From NCBI RefSeq assembly GCF_900103275.1, contig NZ_FNGP01000002.1, positions 372,001 through 436,000 of the forward strand: a stretch of 64,000 bases of DNA, read 5' to 3'. Origin of the DNA: Tessaracoccus oleiagri (lineage in GTDB: Bacteria; Actinomycetota; Actinomycetes; Propionibacteriales; Propionibacteriaceae). The stretch's first letter is position 1. Each line of letters opens with the position of its first letter. The translations under genes were made by a program, and so were the position numbers. Of the stretch, positions 55,427 through 63,526 are shown piece after piece. The notes under the pieces are model-generated. The model was given only the letters and a program-made list of their open reading frames with translations, ran no database searches and was not told the origin of the DNA.

Positions 55427-56373
55427 CCAGCGACCAGCACGCCGCGCGACGAGGGCACCACCTCGACCAGCATCCCGACATCTGGTGCGAGGACCTCGTC
55501 CGGATCTACCACACCGAAGGGATCGAGGTGCAGGCCCTGCAGGGGCTGAACCTCACCGTCGATCCGGGTGACATCGTCGCGCTCGTCGGCGCCTCGGGGT
55601 CCGGCAAGTCGACCCTGCTGGGCATCTTGTCCGGCCACGACCGCCCGACCGGCGGCCGCGCGCGTGTGGCGGGCATGGATTTGCTCGCGATGTCCCAGCG
55701 GCAGCGGGTGGACTACCAGCGCAACATCGTCGGCTTCGTCTGGCAGCAGACGTCGCGCAACCTGCTGCCGTTCCTCACCGCCGCGGAGAACGTGGCGCTG
55801 CCGATGGTGATCGGCGGCGCGAGGGATCGCGACGCGCGGGTCAGGGAACTGCTGGCACTGCTCGGCGTCGAGGAGCAGGCCGGTCGCCTGCCGAAGGAGC
55901 TCTCCGGGGGGCAGCAGCAGCGCGTCGCGATCGCGACGGCCCTCGCCAACTCGCCCCGAGTCCTGCTCGCGGATGAGCCCACCGGCGAGCTCGACGAGGC
56001 AAACTCCGAGGCGGTGCTCGAGGTGATGCGCCACGCCGCGACGCAGCTCGGCACCACCGTGCTGGTGGTCACCCACGACCCGCGCGTCAGCGAGCACGTC
56101 CGGCGCACCATCCAGATCCGCGACGGGCGGACCTCCACGGAGGTGCTGCGCCGCACCGTGCGCGACGAGGACGGCTCCGAGCGGCTGCTTGCCGAGGAGT
56201 ACACGGTCATCGACAAGGCCGGACGCATCCAGTTGCCGCCGGGCCACGTCGAGGAGTTCGGGCTGCGGGACCGGGTCCGGCTGGAGAAGGGCGATCGGCA
56301 CGTCGAGGTGCATCCCGGCGATGAGGACGTACCCGCGGCCCGCCGCTCGCAACACGAGGAGGAGACGCGATGA
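55423..56373 (+). CDS. ABC transporter ATPase with C-terminal AbrB/SpoVT-like tail
   Basis: In this 316-residue protein, residues about 20-250 are a MacB/LolD-type ATPase with Walker A GASGSGKST, the Q-loop VWQQTSRNLLPFLTAAENV, signature LSGGQQQRVAIATAL, Walker B VLLADEPTGELD and switch His in VVTHDPRV. Residues about 258-303 (YTVIDKAGRIQLPP, FGLRDRVRLE) look like a swapped-hairpin AbrB/MazE fold, unusual on an ABC ATPase; its partner or DNA target is unknown. The start overlaps the permease stop by 4 bases. Confidence 0.9.
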   Translation: MTSDQHAARRGHHLDQHPDIWCEDLVRIYHTEGIEVQALQGLNLTVDPGDIVALVGASGSGKSTLLGILSGHDRPTGGRARVAGMDLLAMSQRQRVDYQRNIVGFVWQQTSRNLLPFLTAAENVALPMVIGGARDRDARVRELLALLGVEEQAGRLPKELSGGQQQRVAIATALANSPRVLLADEPTGELDEANSEAVLEVMRHAATQLGTTVLVVTHDPRVSEHVRRTIQIRDGRTSTEVLRRTVRDEDGSERLLAEEYTVIDKAGRIQLPPGHVEEFGLRDRVRLEKGDRHVEVHPGDEDVPAARRSQHEEETR

Positions 56374-57053
56374 GTGAGGTGCTACGGGCCGAGAGGGTCG
56401 GGCGCACGTTCGGCAGCGGCGAGGCGGCGGTGCACGCGCTCGTCGACGTGGACCTCGTCGTCGAGCCCGGCGCGCTCACCGTCGTCTACGGCCCGTCGGG
56501 CTCCGGCAAGACCACGCTGCTCAACCTCCTCGGCGGGCTCGACCGACCCACCGCGGGGCGCGTCGTGCTCGACGACGGGCGGGTCCTCTCCGAGCTGCCG
56601 GAGCAGGAGGTGCTCGCGGTGCGGCGGGAGCGGATCGGCTACGTCTTCCAGTCGTTCGGCCTCATCCCCGTGCTGTCGGCCGCGGAGAACGTCGAGGTGC
56701 CGCTGCGGCTGCGGAAGGTGGCGCCGGCCGAGCGGGACCGGCGCGTCGCGGAGGTGCTCGACCAAGTGGGGTTGGGTCGACATGCGGGACAGCGGCCCTA
56801 CGAACTCTCCGGCGGCCAGCAGCAGCGGGTGGGCATCGCGCGGGCGCTCGTGTCCGCGCCGGACATCCTGATCGCCGACGAGCCCACCGGCCAGCTGGAC
56901 TCCGAGACCGCCGAGACGGTGATGGAACTGCTGGTGGACCTCACCCGCGACCGCGGCATCGCGGCGATCGTCTCCACCCACGACCCCGTCTTCATGGCGT
57001 TGGCGGACCGCAGGGTCGAGTTGCTCGACGGCCGCGTGGTCGTCGTCCGCTAG
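56370..57053 (+). CDS. ABC transporter ATPase, MacB/LolD type
   Basis: This 227-residue ATPase has Walker A GPSGSGKTTLLNLLGGLD, the Q-loop FQSFGLIPVLSAAENVEVPL, signature ELSGGQQQRVGIARAL, Walker B ILIADEPTGQLD and the switch His in STHDPVFM. The size and motifs are those of the FtsE/LolD/MacB group that drives FtsX-like permeases. It is the last gene of the four-gene operon and overlaps the preceding ATPase by 4 bases. Its TAG stop also serves as part of the -10 hexamer of the next gene. Confidence 0.93.
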   Translation: MSEVLRAERVGRTFGSGEAAVHALVDVDLVVEPGALTVVYGPSGSGKTTLLNLLGGLDRPTAGRVVLDDGRVLSELPEQEVLAVRRERIGYVFQSFGLIPVLSAAENVEVPLRLRKVAPAERDRRVAEVLDQVGLGRHAGQRPYELSGGQQQRVGIARALVSAPDILIADEPTGQLDSETAETVMELLVDLTRDRGIAAIVSTHDPVFMALADRRVELLDGRVVVVR

Positions 57054-57056
57054 TTT
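57051..57056 (+). promoter_or_regulatory. -10 element (TAGTTT) of the mutarotase gene, overlapping the upstream stop codon
   Basis: The stop codon TAG of the ABC ATPase gene forms the first half of TAGTTT, which ends 7 bases before the ATG at 57064. Confidence 0.55.
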
Positions 57057-57063
57057 GTTCCAC

Positions 57064-57867
57064 ATGGCCAAGCGCTCCATCTCCAACGCCAGCTGCACCG
57101 CCACCGTCATGGACCGGGGTGCCACGATCCTCTCCTGGCATCCGGAGGGCGCCCACGAGGCGCTGTTCGTGACGCGCGACGCGAATCCCGACGCGGAGTT
57201 CCACGGCGGCATCCCGATCTGCGCTCCGTGGTTCGGCATGGGGCGCGAGGGTGTCGAGGTGCCGCACAAGCACGGCCTGGTGCGCTGGGTGGACTGGGAC
57301 TTCCAGGGCGTGAAGGACCTGAACGGCGCGACGGAGCTGACCTGGACGCTGGACCAGGAGTCGGTGGCCCACCTGCCCGGCGCCGAGGCGTACCCCCGGG
57401 ACCTGCGCTATCGCTACGAGGCCACCTTCGGGGCCCGTCTCGACGTGGCCCTCACCATCGAGAGCCCGACGGAGCCGGTGGTGGTCGACAGCGCGCTCCA
57501 CACGTACTTCCTCGTGAACAACGTGCGCCAGTCCGAGGTCCACGGACTGGGCGGCGCCCCCCTCGAGGTCCGGGGTGCCCACGACGCGATCCACTTCGGT
57601 GCGCTCGACGACGGCGGCGTCGACATCCGGCTGCCCGACCGCATCATCTCCGTGGAGGCCGAGGGCGCCCGCGACGTCATCGTGTGGAACCCCGGCCAGG
57701 AGTACGCCGAGGGCTTGGACGACTTCGCGGGCGAGGACTGGGCGCGCATGCTGTGCGTGGAGGTCGGCAACGTCCAGCGCCACGCCATCGAGATCCCCGC
57801 CGGCGGCTCGCACACGATGGCCATGACCATCCGCATCGCCTCCCGCAGCCACAGCCTGATCGGATAG
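57064..57867 (+). CDS. D-hexose-6-phosphate mutarotase / aldose 1-epimerase-like protein
   Basis: In this 267-residue galactose-mutarotase-fold protein, motifs of the YeaD-like hexose-6-phosphate epimerases are visible: GGIPICAPWFGMGREG, HKHGLVRWVDW with a catalytic-type His, SALHTYFLV, and the C-terminal VIVWNPGQEYAEGLDDFAGEDWARMLCVEVGN, which should contain the catalytic Glu. The enzyme interconverts alpha and beta anomers of sugar phosphates. The ATG at 57064 is chosen because of the TAGTTT 7 bases upstream; an ATG-like extension within the ATPase stop region is not used. It is followed 4 bases later by the SIMPL gene. Confidence 0.85.
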   Translation: MAKRSISNASCTATVMDRGATILSWHPEGAHEALFVTRDANPDAEFHGGIPICAPWFGMGREGVEVPHKHGLVRWVDWDFQGVKDLNGATELTWTLDQESVAHLPGAEAYPRDLRYRYEATFGARLDVALTIESPTEPVVVDSALHTYFLVNNVRQSEVHGLGGAPLEVRGAHDAIHFGALDDGGVDIRLPDRIISVEAEGARDVIVWNPGQEYAEGLDDFAGEDWARMLCVEVGNVQRHAIEIPAGGSHTMAMTIRIASRSHSLIG

Positions 57868-57871
57868 GGCC

Positions 57872-58498
57872 ATGGAGATCATCATCGTCGGTCGCGCCGA
57901 GACGCTGGTGGAGCCCGAACTCGCCACCCTGCACCTCGAGGTGGAGTACGTCGGCCGGGACAAGAAGAAGGTCCTCGCCGCCGCGCAGGAACGGGCGAAC
58001 GCGCTCGTCGCGCAGCTGGAGTCGCTGGAGGGCGGCGTGCTCGAGGAGTTCCACACCGACGGGGTGCGCGTCTTCACCCAGCGCCCCTGGGGCGAGGAGC
58101 GCCGCCGCCCCGCGGAGCACCGGGCGAGCTGCACCGTCGACGCGGTCTTTCGCGACTTCGGGACGATGTCCGAGCTCATGGCCGAGTGGGGCGAGACCGA
58201 GGGCCTGGCCGTCGGGCACATCCGCTGGGACCTGACGCCGAAGCGTCGCAAGGAGGAGCTGGCCGCGCTCACCGGCCGCGCGCTGGACGACGCGCAGGCC
58301 CGCGCCCGCCTCGTCGCCAGGCACTACCAGCTCGGCATGATGCACGCGAAGCGGGTGTCCGACCCGGGGGTCGACGGGGCCGCCGAGGCCCCGATGTTCC
58401 GCGCCATGGCGGCGTCGATGGAGTCGGGACCCGTGGAGGTGCGCCCCGACCGGATCCGGCTCGCGCAGCAGTTGAAGGTGACGTTCGAGGCGCAGTAG
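57872..58498 (+). CDS. SIMPL (DUF541) domain protein
   Basis: This 208-residue protein has the SIMPL/DUF541 pattern: an opening IIIVGRAETLVEPELATLHLEVEY, repeated segments such as VLAAAQERANALVAQLESL, and the closing VRPDRIRLAQQLKVTFEAQ. There is no signal peptide, so unlike many SIMPL proteins it appears cytoplasmic. The family includes interleukin-receptor kinase-associated SIMPL and bacterial surface proteins; the bacterial role is unclear. It starts 4 bases after the mutarotase stop and is followed by a strong hairpin. Confidence 0.8.
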   Translation: MEIIIVGRAETLVEPELATLHLEVEYVGRDKKKVLAAAQERANALVAQLESLEGGVLEEFHTDGVRVFTQRPWGEERRRPAEHRASCTVDAVFRDFGTMSELMAEWGETEGLAVGHIRWDLTPKRRKEELAALTGRALDDAQARARLVARHYQLGMMHAKRVSDPGVDGAAEAPMFRAMAASMESGPVEVRPDRIRLAQQLKVTFEAQ

Positions 58499-58506
58499 CG
58501 CGGTTC

Positions 58507-58564
58507 GCCAGCGTTTCCTATGTTCACCTGTCGTGCTACGCAGGTGAACGTAGGAAGCGCTGGC
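58507..58564. repeat. Intergenic hairpin (24-base arms), copy 2 of the 31.6-kb repeat family
   Basis: Arms 58507-58530 and 58541-58564 pair with 2 mismatches, both of which would be G-U pairs in RNA, around a 10-base loop. It sits between convergent genes and likely terminates both transcripts. The inner 50 bases match the hairpin at 31616-31683 without gaps; the right arm CGCAGGTGAACGTAGGAA is identical. Confidence 0.9.
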
Positions 58565-58581
58565 GGCTTGCGCCGGCGCCC

Positions 58582-59049
58582 CTACTTGAGCTGTTCGCGC
58601 ACGTAGCGGGTGACGCCCTCGTAGTAGGCGAGCACGTCGCCGTCGCCGTCCTGGGGCCAGCGCGAGGCGATGCCGTCGAGCGGGAAGATGTAGAGGTTCT
58701 GCGCCTCGTGGAGGCGGTCGGCGGGCACCTGGAGTGCGAGGTCGGTGCCCTCGTCGTCGGTGTAGATGACCCAGTCGACGCCCAAGGTCTGGGCAAGTCG
58801 CTGGCCGACGAGGACGCTCACCGCGGTGATGAAGTCGTTGGGATCGGGCCGCTCGTCCTCCCCCATGGCGAACCACTGCTCGCGACGGTCGTTGAACAGC
58901 TGGGACAGCTCGGCCATGCCCTCCGGCAGCCGGAGCGCCACGGCCACCTCCAGCGCCTCGGCGAGGAACTCGCGACCCTCCTCGTCCAGGGGCTCGATCA
59001 GTGGTGGGTTGGCTTCCGGGTGGTCGAAGGTGTGGAAATCCTCGGACAT
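58582..59049 (-). CDS. DUF3806 domain protein
   Basis: In this 155-residue cytoplasmic protein the central PDPNDFITAVSVLVGQRLAQTLGVDWVIYTDDEGTDLAL resembles DUF3806, a family of unknown function found in actinobacteria. There is no signal peptide or membrane segment. TAGGGT lies 6 bases upstream of the ATG. It is the second of two small acidic proteins on this strand, upstream of the hairpin at 58.5 kb. Function unknown. Confidence 0.7.
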   Translation of the reverse strand: MSEDFHTFDHPEANPPLIEPLDEEGREFLAEALEVAVALRLPEGMAELSQLFNDRREQWFAMGEDERPDPNDFITAVSVLVGQRLAQTLGVDWVIYTDDEGTDLALQVPADRLHEAQNLYIFPLDGIASRWPQDGDGDVLAYYEGVTRYVREQLK

Positions 59050-59055
59050 GCCCCC

Positions 59056-59061
59056 ACCCTA
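59056..59061 (-). promoter_or_regulatory. -10 element (TAGGGT) of the DUF3806 gene, leaderless type
   Basis: TAGGGT ends 6 bases before the ATG; GGGGGC in between is too close to act as a Shine-Dalgarno. Confidence 0.5.
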
Positions 59062-59080
59062 GGCCGGACGGGCGGGCGGG

Positions 59081-59452
59081 TCAGCCGATGGGGGCGAATG
59101 CCGCCGGGTCGTCGGCCAGCTTCCGCTCGAGCGCCTCGTAGACCGTCTCGTCGTCGTCGATGAGGTCGAAGAACTCGCCGTCCTTGCTCTCCTCGAGCTC
59201 CTCCGGGTCGGCGTCGTCCTCGAGCTCCACCTGGGTCTCGACGATGAGCGCGGCGGCATCGTCGAAGCCGAAGAAGCGGTACCCCTCGACGGCCGACGCG
59301 ATCTGCTCCTCGTCGAGGACCTCGAGGGCGTTCACGAGCCCGCCGTTCATCACCGTGCCGTGGAAGAGGAGCAGTGCCGCGAGCGCCTCGTCGCCCTGCT
59401 CGCCTCCGTCACCCGAGGCGGCCCTGTTCCAGATCTTGTCGATGTCGCTCAC
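59081..59452 (-). CDS. DMP19-like (DUF4375-type) small acidic protein
   Basis: In this 123-residue acidic protein the motif MNGGLVNALEVLDEEQIASAVEGYRFFGFDDAAALI resembles the DMP19/DUF4375 family, whose Neisseria member mimics DNA; the present protein is also very acidic (VELEDDADPEELEESKDGEFFDLIDDDE). The GTG start gives the natural N-terminus; no clear promoter or ribosome-binding site is seen. The gene lies 31 bases from the DUF3806 gene in the same direction. DNA mimicry is only a possibility. Confidence 0.65.
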   Translation of the reverse strand: MSDIDKIWNRAASGDGGEQGDEALAALLLFHGTVMNGGLVNALEVLDEEQIASAVEGYRFFGFDDAAALIVETQVELEDDADPEELEESKDGEFFDLIDDDETVYEALERKLADDPAAFAPIG

Positions 59453-59596
59453 GGATCAAGCCAATCATGAGCGGCCGGTGGAGACAATCCCCCGATCCGG
59501 CTGACGCGAACCGGGTTTCGACGAAGAATGGAGGGACGAGACCGCGGCGGCCGTCACCACAGTGGACCCGACCGGTCAGGATGTGAGGAGATTCGC
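59453..59596 (+). promoter_or_regulatory. Intergenic region upstream of phosphoketolase
   Basis: This 144-base gap separates the divergent DMP19-like and phosphoketolase genes. It holds the phosphoketolase ribosome-binding site GAGGAG (59585-59590). I do not see a convincing -10 or operator for either gene. Confidence 0.3.
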
Positions 59597-62089
59597 ATGA
59601 CCACCACGTCCCCCGCGTGGCAGCACCGTCCCGCAGACGCCCCGGAGCACATCGACGACGACACCGTCGCGGTGATCGACGCCTGGTGGCGCGCGGCCAA
59701 TTATCTCTCCGTCGGCCAGATCTACCTGCTCGACAACCCCCTCCTGCGCGAGGAACTGACCCGTGACCACGTGAAGCCCCGGCTGCTTGGCCACTGGGGC
59801 ACCACCCCGGGCCTGAACTTCATCTACGCCCACGCCAACCGGGTCATCAAGGAGCGCGACCTCAACGCGATGTACCTCACCGGCCCGGGCCACGGCGGTC
59901 CCGGCCTGGTGGCGAACACCTACCTCGAGGGCACCTGGACCGAGACCTACCCGAACGTCACGCAGGACGAGGAGGGGCTGCAGCGGCTGTTCAAGCAGTT
60001 CTCCTTCCCCGGCGGCATCCCGAGCCACGTCGCGCCGGAGGTCCCGGGCTCGATCCACGAGGGCGGCGAGCTCGGGTACGCGCTCAGCCACGCGTACGGG
60101 GCCGCGTTCGACAACAAGGACCTGCTGGTGTTCGCGGTGGTGGGCGACGGCGAGGCAGAGACCGGCCCGTTGGCCACCTCCTGGCACTCCAACAAGTTCG
60201 TCAACCCGCACCAGGACGGGGTCGTGCTCCCGATCCTGCACCTGAACGGCTACAAGATCGCCAACCCCACCGTCCTCGCCCGCATCCCCGAGGACGAGCT
60301 CGAGGCGCTCATGGTCGGCTACGGGCACAAGCCGCACTTCTTCACCGGCGGGTTCGGCGACGAGGACCCGAAGGAGTTCCACACCCGGTTCGCGCGCGTG
60401 CTCGACGACTGCCTCGACGAGATCGCCGCCATCAAGGCCCGCGCCGCCGAGGCGGCGGAGCAGGACACGGACATCGAGCGCCCGCTGTGGCCGATGATCG
60501 TGATGCGCACCCCGAAGGGCTGGACGGGTCCGGAGATGATCGACGGGAAGCGCACCGAGGACTCCTGGCGCTCCCACCAGGTCCCGCTGGCGAGCGCCCG
60601 CGACACGCCGGAGCACCTGCAGGACCTGGAGCGCTGGCTGAAGAGCTACCGCGCCGACGAGCTCTTCGACGACGCCGGTCGGCTCCGCGAGGAGTGGACG
60701 AGGCTGGCGCCGGAGGGGCACCGTCGGATGTCCGCGAACCCGGTCACCAACGGTGGGGTCGTGCTGAAGGATCTGCGGCTGCCCGACTTCCGCGACTACG
60801 CCGTCGACGTCCCCGAGCCCGGCCTGCCGGTGACGGAGGCGACGAAGAACCTCGGCACCTACCTGCGGGACGTGATCAAGCGCAACCCCGACAACTTCCG
60901 CATCTTCGGTCCCGACGAGACCGCCTCGAACCGCCTGCAGAACGTCTACGAGGTGACCGACAAGCAATGGAACGCGGAGTTCCTGGAGACAGACAGCGAC
61001 GACCACCTCGCCCGCGCCGGCCGCGTGATGGAGATCCTCTCGGAGCACCAGTGCGAGGGGTGGCTGGAGGGCTACCTGCTCACGGGCCGGCACGGCATGA
61101 TGAGCTCCTACGAGGCGTTCATCCACATCGTCGACTCGATGTTCAACCAGCACGCCAAGTGGCTCAAGGTCACCAACCGGCTGTCGTGGCGGATGCCGAT
61201 CGCGTCACTGAACTACCTGCTCTCGTCGCACGTGTGGCGGCAGGACCACAACGGCTTCAGCCACCAAGACCCGGGCTTCATCGACCACGTGGTCAACAAG
61301 AAGAGCGACATCATCCGCGTCTACCTCCCGCCGGACACCAACACGCTGCTGTCGACGTGGGACCACGTGCTGCGCTCGCGGCAGTACGTGAACGTGGTGG
61401 TCGCGGGCAAGCAGCCGAGCCCGAGCTGGCTGTCGATGGACGAGGCGATCAAGCACTGCACGCGCGGGATCGGCATGTGGCACTGGGCGGGCACCGAGGT
61501 GGACGGTGAAGATCCCGACGTGGTGCTCGCCTGCGCCGGCGACGTGCCGACGCTGGAGACCCTCGCGGCGGCGAAGATGCTGCGGGAGGCGGTGCCGGAC
61601 CTCAAGGTGCGGGTGGTCAACGTCGTGGACCTGATGCGGTTGCAGGACGAGAAGGAGCACCCGCACGGCCTGTCCGACCGCGACTTCGACACGCTCTTCA
61701 CCACCGACAAGCCGATCATCTTCGCCTACCACGGCTACCCGTGGCTCATCCACCGGCTGACCTACCGGCGCAACGGGCACCGCAACCTGCACGTCCGCGG
61801 CTACAAGGAGGAGGGCACCACGACCACTCCGTTCGACATGGTGATGCTGAACGACCTCGACCGCTTCCACCTGGTCATGGACGTGATCGACCGGGTGCCG
61901 TCGCTGGGCTCGAGGTACGCCAACCTGCGGCAGTACATGGCCGACGCCCGCACGTCGGCCCGACAGTACTCCCGCGAGCACGGCGAGGATGTCCCATCGG
62001 TGGCGAACTGGCAGTGGAGCGACGAAGCCGAAGACCGCGGCAGGGGGTCGGCCACCACGCTGACCGGAGGTGACAACGAGTTCGACTGA
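59597..62089 (+). CDS. xfp: Xylulose-5-phosphate/fructose-6-phosphate phosphoketolase
   Basis: This phosphoketolase has 830 residues (usual length about 790-825). It cleaves xylulose-5-phosphate (and usually fructose-6-phosphate) with phosphate to acetyl phosphate and glyceraldehyde-3-phosphate (or erythrose-4-phosphate), using ThDP. Signatures are [35 protein letters not shown], the ThDP motif [39 protein letters not shown], and [22 protein letters not shown] 6 bases upstream fixes the ATG. With transketolase in the same window it allows a pentose/phosphoketolase route to acetyl phosphate. Confidence 0.97.
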   Translation: MTTTSPAWQHRPADAPEHIDDDTVAVIDAWWRAANYLSVGQIYLLDNPLLREELTRDHVKPRLLGHWGTTPGLNFIYAHANRVIKERDLNAMYLTGPGHGGPGLVANTYLEGTWTETYPNVTQDEEGLQRLFKQFSFPGGIPSHVAPEVPGSIHEGGELGYALSHAYGAAFDNKDLLVFAVVGDGEAETGPLATSWHSNKFVNPHQDGVVLPILHLNGYKIANPTVLARIPEDELEALMVGYGHKPHFFTGGFGDEDPKEFHTRFARVLDDCLDEIAAIKARAAEAAEQDTDIERPLWPMIVMRTPKGWTGPEMIDGKRTEDSWRSHQVPLASARDTPEHLQDLERWLKSYRADELFDDAGRLREEWTRLAPEGHRRMSANPVTNGGVVLKDLRLPDFRDYAVDVPEPGLPVTEATKNLGTYLRDVIKRNPDNFRIFGPDETASNRLQNVYEVTDKQWNAEFLETDSDDHLARAGRVMEILSEHQCEGWLEGYLLTGRHGMMSSYEAFIHIVDSMFNQHAKWLKVTNRLSWRMPIASLNYLLSSHVWRQDHNGFSHQDPGFIDHVVNKKSDIIRVYLPPDTNTLLSTWDHVLRSRQYVNVVVAGKQPSPSWLSMDEAIKHCTRGIGMWHWAGTEVDGEDPDVVLACAGDVPTLETLAAAKMLREAVPDLKVRVVNVVDLMRLQDEKEHPHGLSDRDFDTLFTTDKPIIFAYHGYPWLIHRLTYRRNGHRNLHVRGYKEEGTTTTPFDMVMLNDLDRFHLVMDVIDRVPSLGSRYANLRQYMADARTSARQYSREHGEDVPSVANWQWSDEAEDRGRGSATTLTGGDNEFD

Positions 62090-62128
62090 CCTCGCTCCCC
62101 CGCCACATGTTTGGGGCAGAGTGGGGTC

Positions 62129-63526
62129 ATGGCGGAACCAGTGACCCTCCAGTTCCTCGGCGCCACGGGTGCCGTGACGGGATCGAAATTCCTCGTCGAG
62201 ATCGGTCCCCGACGGATCCTCGTCGACGCCGGCATGTTCCAGGGCGAGAAGAACCTGCGCGAGCTCAACTGGCAGCGGCTCCCGGTGGACGCGGCAAGCA
62301 TCGAGAGGGTGCTCCTCACCCACGCCCACGCCGACCACAGCGCCTACCTGCCCGCGCTGTTCGACCAGGGGTTCCGCGGCGACGTGTGGTGCACCGAGGG
62401 GACGGCGAGGCTCGCCGAGATCATCCTCCTGGACTCCGCGAAGCTGCAGGAGCTCGAGACCGAGGAGGCCCTCCTGGGCGGCTACTCGCGGCACACCGCG
62501 CCCCGCCCGCTCTACGGCACGGGCGACGCGGAGCGCGCCATCGAACGCTTCCGCACGGTCGACTACGACCGCGACATCGACCTGGGCGGCTTCACCGCCC
62601 GCTGGACCCGGGCCGGCCACATCCTGGGATCCGCGTCCGTGCGGCTGCAGATCGGCGACGTCAGCGTGCTGTTCAGCGGCGACCTCGGGCGCGCCGACCA
62701 CCCGATCCTCGACAGCCGCGACGTCCCCCCGGGCACCCGCTGGGTGCTGTGCGAGTCGACGTACGGCGACCGCGAGCATCCCGAGCCGGAACTCCCCTAC
62801 GAACCGACCGTGGCGGCGATCAACCGCACCATCGAGCGCGGCGGCTCGGTGCTGATGCCCGCGTTCGCGATCGACCGCACCCAGACGCTCATGTACGTGC
62901 TCGCCCGGCTGCAGCGGGAGGGCAGGATCCCCGACGTGCCGGTGATCGTCGACGGGCCGATGAGCATGCACGCCCTCGACGTGTACCGCGACATGCCGGA
63001 GGAGTTCCGCGAGGACGTGTCGATCGACGACTTCACCGGCCTGCGCAACTTCACCGAGGCCCGCACCGGCCGGGACTCGAGGAAGGTCCGCGAGCGCACC
63101 GAGCCGCGGATCATCATCTCCTCGTCGGGGATGCTCGAGGGCGGGCGCGTCCTGAGCCACCTCGAGCAGTTGCTCCCCCACCGCGAGAACACGGTCCTCA
63201 TCACCGGCTACCAGGCGGAGGGCACCAGGGGCCGTCAGCTCCTCGACGGCGCGAAGCACGTCAAGATCCGCGGCGCGCACGTGCGGGTGCGGGCGGAGAT
63301 CGCGGAGGACCGCCAGTACTCCGGGCACGCCGACGCCTCCGAACTGGTGGACTGGCTGCGGGCGCTGGACCCCGCACCCGAGACGGTGTTCCTCGTCCAC
63401 GGCGAGCCGGCGGCCTCGACGGCGCTCGAAGCCCGGGTGGAGGACGAACTCGGGCTCGACGTGGTGCTTCCCACCCTGGGCGAGAAGGTGCTGCTGAGCG
63501 AGCGCCCGGCCCCGGACGACGACTAG
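62129..63526 (+). CDS. MBL-fold beta-CASP ribonuclease-like protein
   Basis: In this 465-residue metallo-beta-lactamase-fold protein the first zinc motif is LLTHAHADHSAYLPAL, the second histidine lies in RAGHILGSASVRL, and the beta-CASP domain follows with VLMPAFAIDRTQTLMYVL and IIISSSGMLEGGRVLSHL. The C-terminal RMMBL-like segment has the motif QYSGHADASELVDWL. This is the CPSF73-like RNA-processing group (YsiH/Ttha0252 type), distinct from RNase J. Its targets are unknown. The ATG at 62129 has CAGAGT 6 bases upstream, a weak leaderless-type promoter. The stop overlaps the convergent M20 gene stop. Confidence 0.9.
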   Translation: MAEPVTLQFLGATGAVTGSKFLVEIGPRRILVDAGMFQGEKNLRELNWQRLPVDAASIERVLLTHAHADHSAYLPALFDQGFRGDVWCTEGTARLAEIILLDSAKLQELETEEALLGGYSRHTAPRPLYGTGDAERAIERFRTVDYDRDIDLGGFTARWTRAGHILGSASVRLQIGDVSVLFSGDLGRADHPILDSRDVPPGTRWVLCESTYGDREHPEPELPYEPTVAAINRTIERGGSVLMPAFAIDRTQTLMYVLARLQREGRIPDVPVIVDGPMSMHALDVYRDMPEEFREDVSIDDFTGLRNFTEARTGRDSRKVRERTEPRIIISSSGMLEGGRVLSHLEQLLPHRENTVLITGYQAEGTRGRQLLDGAKHVKIRGAHVRVRAEIAEDRQYSGHADASELVDWLRALDPAPETVFLVHGEPAASTALEARVEDELGLDVVLPTLGEKVLLSERPAPDDD

